Below, in pieces: positions 22,744 through 35,757 of a DNA stretch of 64,000 bases. This DNA comes from Gentiana macrophylla (lineage: Eukaryota > Streptophyta > Magnoliopsida > Gentianales > Gentianaceae), in the NCBI GenBank assembly GCA_026214975.1, contig CM047805.1, positions 2,666,001-2,730,000 on the forward strand. The letters are read 5' to 3'. Within the stretch, counting starts at the first letter, position 1. The number at the start of each line of letters is the position of its first letter. The notes under the pieces were generated by a model. It made no database searches. It worked only from the letters and a program-made list of their open reading frames with translations, and was not told the origin of the DNA. The translations under genes and the position numbers were made by a program.

Positions 22744-24357
22744 TTTTCTTTCTTTTTCTTTTCGGTCCAACGGCTTTTGTTGGACTTGAAAAAATCATGG
22801 GTTTGTTGTTTCACTTGTTTGTACTTAATAGTTAATACTGATAATATATGAAGCAAAAACATTTTGATGAGTGAAAATGTTTGTTTATATTTGTAATTCA
22901 ATCACTTGTATTGAGATAGATATGTTATAGATATTGTAATATATTTGGCTAATGTGGGGATTTTGTTTTTGAGAATTTGTTCCTCTATTCATCATTCTAA
23001 ATAAGTTTTTGATTCTTGAGGAGTTTTCATACGTGGACGAATTGGTACCATACAATTTCATTATGAGTTGAATTGTGTGGTCCAAATTCGTCTATACTCC
23101 GTAATGGAGTTACCGCTTAAGAATTTCCCACATGCATTCACACATTCTTTGTTTTTCTCCCCACCATTTACACCCTTAAAAAAAAATAAGATACACACTC
23201 GCGTTTTCTAGTACAAATAAGAATATCCGCACATCGTGTTTTTCCCAAGGTAATCATTGACCATCAAACTCAATAGACATGCATTTGTAAAACATCTTAT
23301 TAATTTATTCTCAACATTGAATTTAATACTTAGTGACCGCCATAATGCATAAGCTATCGAGGAAAAAGATTAACCCCTCACTTTTAGAGGGAGCATTTCT
23401 TTTATCCAAACGATTCTACCGGTATACCATACAATCTATAACCCATAACCTATACACCACACTATAGCGATCTTCCAAATGTCGAGTCTCACATTTAACT
23501 GTATTAACGACGTCGATTCTCGACTCAAAAATCGACTTTTATTCGTGTGATATACATATAAAAATTAGAATAAGGTGTAGCGATAGAATCATTGGGAGGA
23601 AAATAAAGACCCCCTTTTTAGAAACTAATACAGTAATACGTATAAGAGCACCTGCAATAAATATCCTAAAACCAAGTAAATCCGTAAAATAAATATCACT
23701 AAAAAAAAAAATTTAAACCACCCGGAATAGATTAAATATTCAGAATTGTAAAACATAGTACTTCAAATTCTACACTAGTACATGTTAAAGATTCCGAGGT
23801 ATTTCACACTGAAATAAAATACTCTAATAAAAAAAATAAAAACATCTTTAATGGGCACCATTATGTTTTCACCATGACACCATACCGAAAACACTCGACC
23901 GACGTGAAAGTCGATTCTCAGCTTTAGAATCCCACTTTCACCTCAATTTGTGGAAAATCGATTCTCAGCTCTAGAATCGAATCGACTGTAAGAAAAATAA
24001 AAAATTGATCGTCACTTTGGCGCTACAATGGTAGATTCGGTGTAGTACCAAAAAAAAAATAAAAAAAATAAAAAAAACAAAACAAAAAACACAAGTGTAT
24101 CCATACTTATATCTATCCTCTTACAAAACCAAATGCAGACAGAGAATATTATTTTTGTGATCAGAGAAGAATACTACACCGGCGCTGCTTTTTTTCTTTT
24201 CTTTTTTCTTTCCCTCCCTCTTTGCAGTGAAAAAGGCGGTGAAATGCATCAGAATCATCTGTCGCTTTTACGTGCCAAGATCATAATGCAAACCGATGCA
24301 ACCAACTGATTCCGTCGCCTTCTTGAAATTTCTGGTTCTTAGCGGTTAAAACACGGT
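22744..24357. other. Intergenic between two convergent genes
   Basis: No protein gene is seen. Degenerate MITE-like segments with aatcgac/gtcgatt words lie at about 23400-23600 and 23855-24050 (the latter opens with GGGCACCATT and closes GGTGTAGTACC). An A-rich run is at 24048-24090. The segment at about 24160-24357 would be the 3' UTR of the minus-strand RIC1 gene. Confidence 0.5.
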
Positions 24358-27300
24358 TCATTTTTCATCATCTTCTGAATGCTTAGAGGCAGAATCATAA
24401 GAAAGTCTTTCCTCCAGGTTTTCCACCAAATTTTGATATTCAATAAATGCAGGATGTGACTATATTATAGAACAAGAATAAAACCCACTGTCAGCCCACA
24501 AACTGACATTATTTGATGACTTAAATCAACATATATATATATTAGTTATCATACCTGTAAGGTCAATCTATAAGCTGTCCATAATCTCAAATCATGTTGG
24601 AACAAATCAAAAAGAACCTGTGGTAGAAATTCAAAGTTGAGTGTACATAAAACAACAAAGGGACAAAGACGATTTTGGTCCTTTTTATTTCACGACTTTT
24701 ACACTTTTTTCCCTTTTGTCATGTGATGGATAATACGAGAATAACATAAAAGTGACGGATAAAACGAGACAGAAGGGTAGTAGAAGGAAAAGAGAGAATG
24801 TTTGTTTAACCTCGGATCGCCGCAAAAGTGTGGCCAAGACAACTATCCACTCTTTGAATTTGACGGAGCACATATGTGCCAGCAAGAATTCGGCATCCAA
24901 CCGGCTTTGTAATGTATCCATTTGAAGCTAGAATCAACGAAACAATCAGGTCAATACAGGTGTCCTCCCCCAAAAAGAAAAGAAAAAAAACGAGATAAAA
25001 AACCTGACCTTGTAAGACCTTCACAGACGGAGGATGGCCCGTTTGGACTGCTAAAATGGAATGGAACGGAATGAAATGAACTCGATTCCATTCTTGCGCT
25101 TGGTACGCGATAGAAAGAAGTTGAATGAAATTGACGCAATAGAATGAGGCAAGTGGTGGTGGTGAGGTGAGTGGGGGCGATGGGTGTACGTGGTGGTGGT
25201 AGGGTGTGATGGCGGTGGCAGTGGGACGGTGGTAAGGTGTGTGGTGGCATGCGGTAGTGCAGTGTATTGCGACGGGTGGTGGGGTAGGCAGTGGCGTGTG
25301 GTGATGGGTTGGATGGATGTGCTGGGTGGTCGTGGACTGGGCCGTGGGGTAGGATGTGGCAAGTGGTGATGAGCTGGGCAATGGGTGGACGTGGGTGGTA
25401 GGATGTGACGGAAGTGTTAGGGAGGGCAGTGGTGGGGTGGCCATTGAGTGGATAATTACGGGTGATCGTGGTAGGGGGTGGTAATGGGTGGAGTGGGTAG
25501 AGGTGGTTTTTATAGACTACTGGAATTCCTTCGCTTCGTATCCAAACACGTCAAAATGATGGAATGGAATGACAATACCATTCAATCCCATTCCAACAAT
25601 CCAAACGACATAATTTCACACTTTAAAAACAAACAACCCATGTCATTACCTTCTGCCCAATCAATTCGAGGCCTGAAGAAAAATTATCCAACCGAGCACA
25701 TCCATATCTTTCTCGTTGAAGAAAATCCTGAAAAAAAAAAACCAAGCTTCAATCATACCTGATCCTACAACGACAGGAAATATGTATGCGGAATAAAAAG
25801 TTCGAAGACTAACCACTATATCAAACTGCGTGCCTTTGACGAACGCAACAAGCTTTGAAAGCTCTTTGCCTGACATCAAGTAGCTGGCATGGCTTTCTAG
25901 AATGTTCTTGACAGATGCAACATGAGCATTTTGTTCTTTAAATGAATTGCTGCTTCCATTTAGTTGGGTATTTAGAGCAAGCAAGACTTGTATTAGTTTA
26001 TATCGAAGAAAGACATAACAACCTCAGTTCTTTGAAGGGAATCCATGTCCAGAATAGGGGTGTAAACGATCTGAGTCACCCATGAGCAAATCAATACTCG
26101 GCTCACAAAATGCTTGCTCAAATACGATTTAACCGAATTCGAGCACTTAAAGCTTGAGCCGAGCATTGTCGAGCATTATTATATTATATTAAAAATATTT
26201 ACTTTTGCATTATCATCTTATGCTAAAGATTTATATTCTTTTGTATTTGTTAATAAGCCAAACTCAAACACTTTAATGTTTTGTAAGTTGCTCGAGTTTG
26301 AAAGTGCTCAAAATTTTGTCAAGCATAATTGAGCCAAACTCAAGCACAATTAAAACTTAATCAAACCAATCCCAAGCAATTTTTTCCCTGCTTGGACGAA
26401 CCCAAGCCTAGTTTAGGCATTGCCATTTTGAAAGGTTGCTTGACATGATAAGTAAATGTTTGATTTGGCTCGGATCGTTTACACCCCGAAGTCTAGGATC
26501 AACTTTGAAAAGATTGATTGTGTGTGGGGTACCCCACAAGGGTAAGTTTGGTGTGATGCTACTAAAAGGTTGCGCATATAAATATACCTCTTTAAGTCGG
26601 AATGCTGCCTTCTATAACTAGAAGGAAAATTAAGAAAACCCAGGAATCTAGGTGAGAGCTTCTCGTCACTTTCGGTGTTTGAAGGTTCGTAGTCTCTACC
26701 AGATCTAAGAAGAAACCTCACCTGAGACGAAAATTATGCCAAATATTAACTAGACGGATCAGTATATAAGTACAATCAGTTAATCAGAAACGAAGAAATC
26801 GAGAAAAAGTCATACCAGCTCCCCAGCAAGCTCATACAAAGACTCGTCTAGTGTTGCCTGTCAAGCATGAAAATTCCTCGTGAAAAAATAATTGAATGCA
26901 GATGATGAAAGTAATAAAGAAAAAGGCAGTATGTTATAGTATGGATAAAGAGATAAAAACAATTTTAATCCCTTTTTATTTCACGATTTTTGCACTTTTA
27001 TCCCAGTGTTTTATCTTGACACTTTTACCCCTCTTCTATGTATTTTGTTTTACATTTTTAGTCCAAAGTGCCATGTGTCAAAAAACCAGCATCAAAGGTA
27101 TGAAATGCTTTGACCAATAGAAACTTGACACGCGGCAAAAATGGACCAAAAAAGTAAAAAAAATAAATCATAAATAACGGGTGGGGTGAAAGTGTCAAAA
27201 TGAAACACTCAGGCTTGCTCTTCCACTGTTTCTATAGAGATGTTTGATCATCCTTGCACAGATTCATTGAGAAGGAAAGTGTTAAAAGTGCAAAAATTAT

Positions 27301-30300
27301 TTTATCAGAAGACAACCTGCAACAGCCGTAACGCAGAGTATTGACTGACAGCTACACCCTCAAGTTTTGCAATAACCTAAACAATGGGCACAAATAGAAT
27401 AAGAACATATCACAATAACAGGAAGCGATCATGCCATATAACACGTATTATCATACCGACTTGACTCTCCATCGAATATCAGTAAAAAGGGATATATTAA
27501 AAAGTTGACTACAAATTCGGTTTTGTAAATCCGTCTTGACAATATTCATTGCAGAGAAACATCTTTCCACGCTTCTTGTTGCTACCAAAAAATCAACGCT
27601 AACTTCAAAAGCCGATACACCAATGAATACTACAAGTATTATTTGTTTGGACTAGTAATTTGGATTGATTACAAAGCCCATTCAATTATTTGAATCTGTC
27701 ATTTGTCTGCCCTATGTCTGAATTTTTGAATTAAATAATGATGAAGATGACTTGCGATACAATTTTTTTTCCAGTGGGGTCATGGACCCCATTGTTCATA
27801 AGATGCGTACGACACCGGTTGCCCTCATACCCCCTCCCCCCCTTCCCCCCCCAAAAAAAAAGAGAAGACTTCACTCGCAGTCATTTTTCACGAAATTTGA
27901 TCTTGAAAAAGTAAACAATGTTTATGGCAACGACAAAACCAAAAAAAGGACCTTCCACTACAGTGCTAATGACCTAGAAACTGTTTGGATTGAAGAAAAG
28001 GGATAAAAAGAAAAGAGAAGATGATGAAAGAAAATAAAGGAAATGAGAAGGAAACATTGTGAAGTCTATTTAGGGTGTTTGGATTGAACTGAACAGAAAT
28101 GAGAGGAAAATGAAAGATTGTGAAGTATTTTTTACTAAAAAATAATCGTTTCCTTCCATTTCCCACCGATTTAGGAGGGAAAACAGGTTGTCGAAATTGT
28201 ATTGGACCTTTTCCTTTGGTTTCCTCTCTTCTCCTTTCTCTTTCTTCGTCCAAGTTTACCAAACATCTAAAATCATATCCCTCAAAATCCCTTCTTTTCT
28301 TTTCCCCTAGTTTCTCTCAATCCAAACAGGGGCTTAAAATGTACACCAACTTTTTTATATTCAACTTACAAGTATATAGCAAGCTGCAGTGCGATACCAT
28401 CTCCGCTGGAAGCATTCCTCGAACAATCTAAAAACTCAAACAATCATTTACCTTAAGAGAATCCCACAACCAAAAAAATGAAGGTAAAATGACGTACTCT
28501 GTGGATCTACCAGCAGCAGAGAATAAATCCGCCCAGTGACGACCATCGGTTTTTCTGGCAACACTAACAACCACATCAAAATACTCCGGAAAATTCCTTA
28601 TTAGCTCACACGTCTTCTCTAAAAGGGAAGTGCTGTTCAAATTATCGGGACCAGATGGCTGATTCTTGCTTGGATTTTGCCTGCAGAGCACAATAGTCCA
28701 ATAATGCAAGGCTAAAAGCATATGGAGATTAACAACTATTGGAACAGCACAAAAGATGAATATCATATGTTCCGAAAAAAAATATAAAAAGATTATATTA
28801 TCATAATAAGATATATGTGATCTTTTAAGAAAATTTCAGTTGAAACACAAGTCAGGACAATTCGATCCGTAAATAGCATGTCATAGTCAAGAGGCAAATC
28901 TCGCACAGCAGAGGAGTTCCCATTTACATAATAACCTATAACAGCACTGATTTTTTTTACCCTTTGAGAAAATAATTAGATCAAAGTTTAAACTAGTCAT
29001 AAAGCAGACTGTTTCAAACATGCAATTCTTTTGACTCAAACAGAGTGTCCGTTGTTGGATCTAAGCCTCATACGAGTTCATATATACTTCAAGCCTCGTC
29101 TCTACGAATACATTTACTAGCATCCTTCACCATCAAAATACACCCATTTCTCACTGAACAATGATAAAACATGTTTGATTTAAGACCAAGGAATACGTAA
29201 CACAAAAAATCTAAATTCAATCATTCTCTCACAATGGATAAAACCAACACTCGAAGCATCAAATTTAGGAGAAATTACCAGGATATTTCAGCTTCAAACA
29301 CGGTGAAAAGAAGCCACTCTAGGCAATGAGAGAAATGAGGCTTCTCAGTTGACAATTGTGCCAGCCGTAAAGCCTCTACACGCTTGTTCCGCTGCCAATG
29401 ACACAATAAATGGTTTTCTCAAAAAAGAACATGAGATGAAAATATAGCAGCGATATTCTTCTTTTAACTACACCCTTGCCTAGAAAGAATGAGTGTTGTA
29501 GTTATTAAAGGGGCACCTCTTTTACAACCTCGAGGCGATTAAAAAGAGAATACATGAAAAGAAATGGAGAGTACACATTTAAGCCCTTTAAAATGCTTCC
29601 TCCCAATTGGGATCTGCTCGAGGCAAACATAATCTCTGATCACAGACATGATACAAATGGGGTCAACAAATAACTAAAACTCTTCTCTCAGTGAAATTCC
29701 GTATGTAGGACCTACTGCTTTCTTTGAATATTGCATCACCACTGATCTAACAGATTTAAACATCTATCAAAGATTATAACGCACGACTAGGATCCTCCAA
29801 TAATAACAAGTGATGACAAGACATGGCAAATAATGTGTGCGTACACTAAATGCATAGCTTTCCTACCAAGGGAAAATTTACAGATTCTAAGGAGACCATG
29901 CGGGGCCTAAAAAATCTGTGCTTCCTTTCAAGTTTCATCCATTCATATTTGTTAGATTAGTAGTAAAGTTTTGGGGAGATTCAACATCAAAACCTAAAGT
30001 GAATTCAACCCAAGATTGGTCCTATCCAGAAAGTAACTAAACCAATGCCCTTCCTTTAGGTTCAAGTCTTCAAGATGGATGTGTTACTACAACACCTTAA
30101 AAAATGATTTGTACCTGAAGAAGATGCCTCAGTAGGCAATGCAATATGGTTTGAGCTTGAGGGGTTGGCTCAAAATACGGGAACTCTGTGCACGCTGAAA
30201 ATGACATTCTCTGGGAAACACCAACAACAACGCCGGTGCTAGGAAGTAAACCCAACGGATACACCTCCCGATCGAACTCCAATTCAGGATCCAACTAACA

Positions 30301-33300
30301 ATGCATACGACAGATGATTCAATACAAAATCCATCAGAAAACAGGAAGTACATCTCAGAAAGAAGAAAGATAAAAATAACTCAGAAAAGAATGTTGTGAC
30401 TCATTCATAGGTATGACTTCGTAATTTCACATTGTTGACTTGTTCAGAAAAGAAAATTGTATAATTCAAAGACCATCAGACATATCATCCAGTGAGGAAA
30501 TAAAAAACACAGGAAGAAAGTCACAAAACCAATTCAAGTCACTAGACAATATCACATTAAAAAAGCTTGCACTATTATTTTTTTGCAAAACAATACTATG
30601 CCCAGTATATTGGTACAATTTATAAACTAGTGAGACCCCAAAATGGAACTTTATTGTAATAAAAACACAAGAAAATTAGTGATTATCAAATAAATAAGGG
30701 AATAGTCAATTGATTTAAATCACCCTGTTTTGTCCAGACATTAAATGACAGCCTTGAAATTATGGCTGGTGCAGATAAAAAGGTTAACATTGGCACATTG
30801 GTGTCTTAACAAGAGGCAACAATCCTACTCATTCGGCCATTGGTACCAAAACACTGCCCAATTTCAACTCTTAAGTCATTCATTAAAAACAGGCACAATT
30901 TTGAGGTCAATTTATCTGAGATAGATGTGAAAAAAAACATAAAATGCACAACAAAGTACGACATATTAGCAAAATTATCAAGTCAGATAATTTCCGATGT
31001 CCTACAACTTTTAAATATATAAAGAAAGAAGGGTGCGCACAATTACAACACATTAGTCACCAAAGAAAAGTAAAATGCTAATGGATTGAGCATGAAAATT
31101 CTCAAACATGTGTACCTGCAAGAAATCCTCCTGTTTAAAAGGTTCCACACCTGGAGATGGATACCAAACCTGTAATGATGCACAATCTTTAAAATCAAAA
31201 CAAAGAAGTCCGCCAAAGGACTCCAAATACTACTGAAAGCTTGCCTGCATCCCCTTGTGGCCATAATCCAACCATGAAACTTCCTCAATTAAACTTGTTT
31301 TTTCCTCTTTCTGACCACAGGTCACCCAGAATAATTCTACAGAGTCTGTGAGCTCTCTTTCCCGGCCGTCATCCAAATCAAGCAATGAGAGCTCGCCATT
31401 TGTCCTCAAAATTAAACATCTGAAATCACATGGAAACATTCAAGGTCTTGCAAGTACAAATCTGGAAATTCACTCAATCCTCCAGATAGACAACACATAC
31501 CGAGACGGTTCTCTGGCTAACATATCTGGTGAAGAAGAAACATCCTCTCCCAACGCAGATTCCACAGGATGTTGGTCCGGGATAAAACGCATAGCAGCAG
31601 GGTGGCTCTTTGCTGTCATAATTGACAGTTCTCGTACTGTAGAAAGCTGTTTGTCATTTTATCACTTATATATGGATGAAGAGCAATTTTACGACAATAT
31701 TCATTTCAAAATAAACTCTCTGGCGCAGATCAATAACCAGGAGCCTTCTGAGTGTTTCTGACCTAATATCATGAAGAGAATAAAGTGGTATACTTGAAAA
31801 AAAAAATCTTTACCTGTAACTCTGGATTACTAGTGGGTGTCAGTTCACCAGATAATTTCACGTGGAAAATATGGACATCAAATGGCCGATATGTTATGAG
31901 TAAATAATCCTGATAAACATCCATGACCACTGGCTTTGTAAGCAAAGGCTTCCGACAGAGTAACGAACTTTGGTCAAGGTGATATCTTGGATAGAACAGC
32001 AGTTCATACCTGATATCATAATGTGTTAAACAGCATAGAGTTGTATTTATTGGACCTAGAAATATTAACTTGCACTAGCACTTCCTCCCAAAATAATCGC
32101 TCTATGATCAGTGACCTAATTTTGGAAATGCTGACAAAAGAAATAAAGAAGAACCCGAACAATAACAAGGTCTCCCATTGAAACTCACGTGTTTGATGAC
32201 TCGATGTAGTTGCAAACCACCACAATTTTTCCCAGCCATAACAAGCCTCTGCACTGAATCTTCTGTTCCTGAGTAACATCTCCGAAGACTCGCCACTTTT
32301 TAAGTCTTATGTCATATAAAATTAAACCATGAAGCCCAGCAACTGCTAAGTATGTCCCATCTTTGCTGGCAGCCACATGTGAAACAGGCCAGTTTTGTGA
32401 CATATAAGAAACCTATTAATAACATAAAAGTAAAATTAGAACTAACAATAAGGGTGTTACCGACGAAATAAAAAATCATATTATTTGAAGCACGGATTTT
32501 GCATCAAGATGTAAACCTAACTGGAAGATTGAGATGCATGATTTTAAGTTCATCAGTATCTTCAGACTGTACAAGGAGCAACCGATCTTCACCATAAATA
32601 ACTTGGCGAGCATAAGTTGTACCAGACACTCCACGGTTAAGACAGCATTTGCCGAATGAAAATGAAAGAATCCTTTCTGAAGATCTTTCCTCAACAGCAT
32701 AAAGCCTATAACCAAACTCATCCCAGTGTATAAATGAGGCTCCTCCCATCATCGGCTCATATTTGAATTCCTGGTTCGGCTTACTTACTGGAGATGATAC
32801 TGAGCTTAATCCAATTTGACGAATTGTACTCATCAAGCGGCAGCCAGAGACAGACCAAACTGTCAGACCTCTTAGCTTCCACCCAACTGCAAAAGCAGAA
32901 TTATCAGGAGTCCAAGAAATACAATTGACAGGTCCAGTGTAATCAGCCGTATATCTGCCAGGAAGAAATAAGAAAAAAATATGAAAACTAAGAATTACGT
33001 CAATATATGTACCCTGTGAAAATTTAAAGCTCTTAACAGAAGACCACTAAGTGGGTCATTAACACTCCTGTCATCATTCCATAGCACAAACCCTCATAGT
33101 TGGGAAATCTTCCCAGACCATTCTAATTGTACTACTACATGTGATGATATTTTCCACCTCAAGAAATGGAATCAATTGCAAAATCAATGGTCCTATCTCT
33201 AATAGAAAATAAAAGTTAACGGACCTCTCCTTAGACTAATGGTATCATTGAGAGACTTTAGAGAACAACTCAAATACAGCCTTGGCACTACACATTAAAG

Positions 33301-35696
33301 GATCCAAAAAAACACATAGTACAATGCTAATTGACACTTACCCCCAATCATATAGGGATACAGAGCGTATGAGGGAAGCAGAGTTCACTAAGTCATATAA
33401 CTCAATTACACCTCTCTTAGTACCGACAGCAAGAATCTGCTGATCAGAAGCAACAGCGGTGCAAACAGCATCACCACAATCCACCTTCCTCTCAACTTTA
33501 ATATCATCTGCCAGCTTTAGCCCTTTCTTGCTTACAGCACATAAAATAATTTGTCCATCGGAATATAGAACAGAAAGTAGCTTCAATTGCAGGGAAAACT
33601 CCAGCTGAACTACAGCAGATCTTTTAGGTACCCCATTGGAAGGAACACCATTTTCCATAACATGAGACCGTCTATTAGCATCATTTCCATCTTGAAGTGG
33701 AAAATCAAGAAAAAAGGCTCCAAGAAACTGCATCAGTTGACAACAACTAATATGTTTGATATATTTCTAGTTCCAAAAAAAAAAATTGGAATTGGACATA
33801 ATACGTAGGAACTCTTAACAAATCAAATCAAAACAAAAATTGAAGTATTACTTTAATTATTATTTTTTTAGCTAACTTAGCTTTACCTCCCCTTTCCACG
33901 AAATGCTGTATATTGATCCATCAGAAAGTCCAACCAGCATATGTTTACTATCACAAATAACATTGCTCCTGAAGAACACAGACACAAAAACTGGAATCAA
34001 ACTCTGCCGGACTAGACATAAAAATCTACAACACTGTCTCTTTTGGCCCAAAAACATAAATAAATAAAATAAAACCAACTATTCTTTTCAGATGGCACTT
34101 TATTTAGAATTTAAAATTATTACTCAGAATCAATTGTCGATTAGAAGAAGCCCGGAACAGAGGGCATAACACAATATACCAAAAATCTCACTGTTTCTTG
34201 CTAAATTATGTAAGCCTAACATTCAGAAGAGTGAGACACTCATTGCTGGTGTGAGGTTCCAAGTAGAATGGACCCGGGGTGCCTCACTCGGTAAGATTCA
34301 TCTGTAATATCTTGGCGTTCCACCTATATCAGCTATATTATATCTACACAAATGTGCCGCCTTATCGACAGAATCAGAAAAAGGTACCATTATTTGTCTT
34401 CTTCAAAGCTTACCAACGATGGAACCAAGGGAAACTTCAAGTAATTAAATCAGTTGTAGCCAGCATTCACAGCTGCTAGGCTAGAATATTATTGTTACCC
34501 AAGGGTGAGGTCAGAGTGGTGGAGAAATTGATTTAGGAATTCCTAATGTGTTCCTACTAGAAAGCTAATTCCAAATGGACCATGGCATTTAGTCCTAAAA
34601 TGAAAACGGGCAATGGACTTAAAACCTAAGGTCAAACACATAATGGTTATGTTACATTTGTAATGAAGATTACAAAAGGAGTAATTGTGTGTTAGGTGGG
34701 GGCATAATGTAAATCTACAGGGTAAATCTCTTTGACGCGTGAGGCAAGGACTGAAGACTCTTAGATGAGGGAGAATATATTACATATCGGAAACAATAAA
34801 AGGGATATTGAAAAGTTTTTCCCTTTTGATTTGATCGTCGGCATCATTGTTGTGATTTTGGCTCATTAATCCAGTGACAGGTTCCAAAGGATATCAAGAA
34901 AAGCATGCAAGCCCCGATGTCAGAGGTAATCAAGCACGGTGGATGGGGTGGCATCAAGGCAGAGGTTCGGATGGTGACTTGGGAAGGCGTTTGTCAATAG
35001 CTGTTCCAAAGTTACATTAAGTACACGCAAAATGAGGATTATTGGTTTGGATAACAAAATTCAATAACACAACACCACTCTGCACCCAACTCATTGGCAT
35101 AAGAGGTATATGCTCATTTGGCATAAGAGGTACATACTAAAACTGGTTGTCATAGTGTGATTTGCGTGTTAAAACAGACTAGTGATACCGGGGACGTTCA
35201 GCAAAAAATTAAACGGAACTTCCCAAAATTCTAAATTTATACAATATCAGAGAAATTAAGAACTTACAATTTAATATCTTTGTCTGTAAAAGGGACCTGC
35301 TCGCTGTGGAGTAAAGAAATGCTACCAAGAGATAAGCCTGTAGGCTGCTTTCCTCCAACGTGTATCTTCTTTCCAGTGAACTGAACCTTATAGATATGAA
35401 TATACAAGGAAGATGTCTGCACGGATACCCCAAAAAAAGCAACCGACTTTAACATGCAAAGCCTTTGCAAAGGAAAACTACTTGAACTCAAACCTACGGG
35501 TAGTTCAACTATATTCCTTAAGTTATTCTTCCAGTCAAATTACAGACACTCCCACTACCCAACAGTCCCAACCCCATCAAGAAACCCATCACGTTTCATT
35601 TCTATCTAGACCAACCTGTAAAACCAGGGGAGGCGTGACATTGAACACATGTGGGGCAGCTGGCCCGCTAAAAGAATCATGCTATAGAAAAAATAA

Positions 35697-35757
<61 letters not shown>

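Noticed and set aside
22362..24357. A kinase domain to complete the malectin-like receptor
   Set aside because: I looked for GxGxxG, HRD and DFG-type blocks in the plus-strand frames downstream and found none; only MITE sequence and short frames occur before RIC1.
24806..25444. A 212-codon minus-strand frame rich in His, Pro and Thr
   Set aside because: Its N-terminal half reads the GTGGTGG minisatellite backwards, and its C-terminal half is RIC1 exon 21 plus intron. It is not a separate gene.
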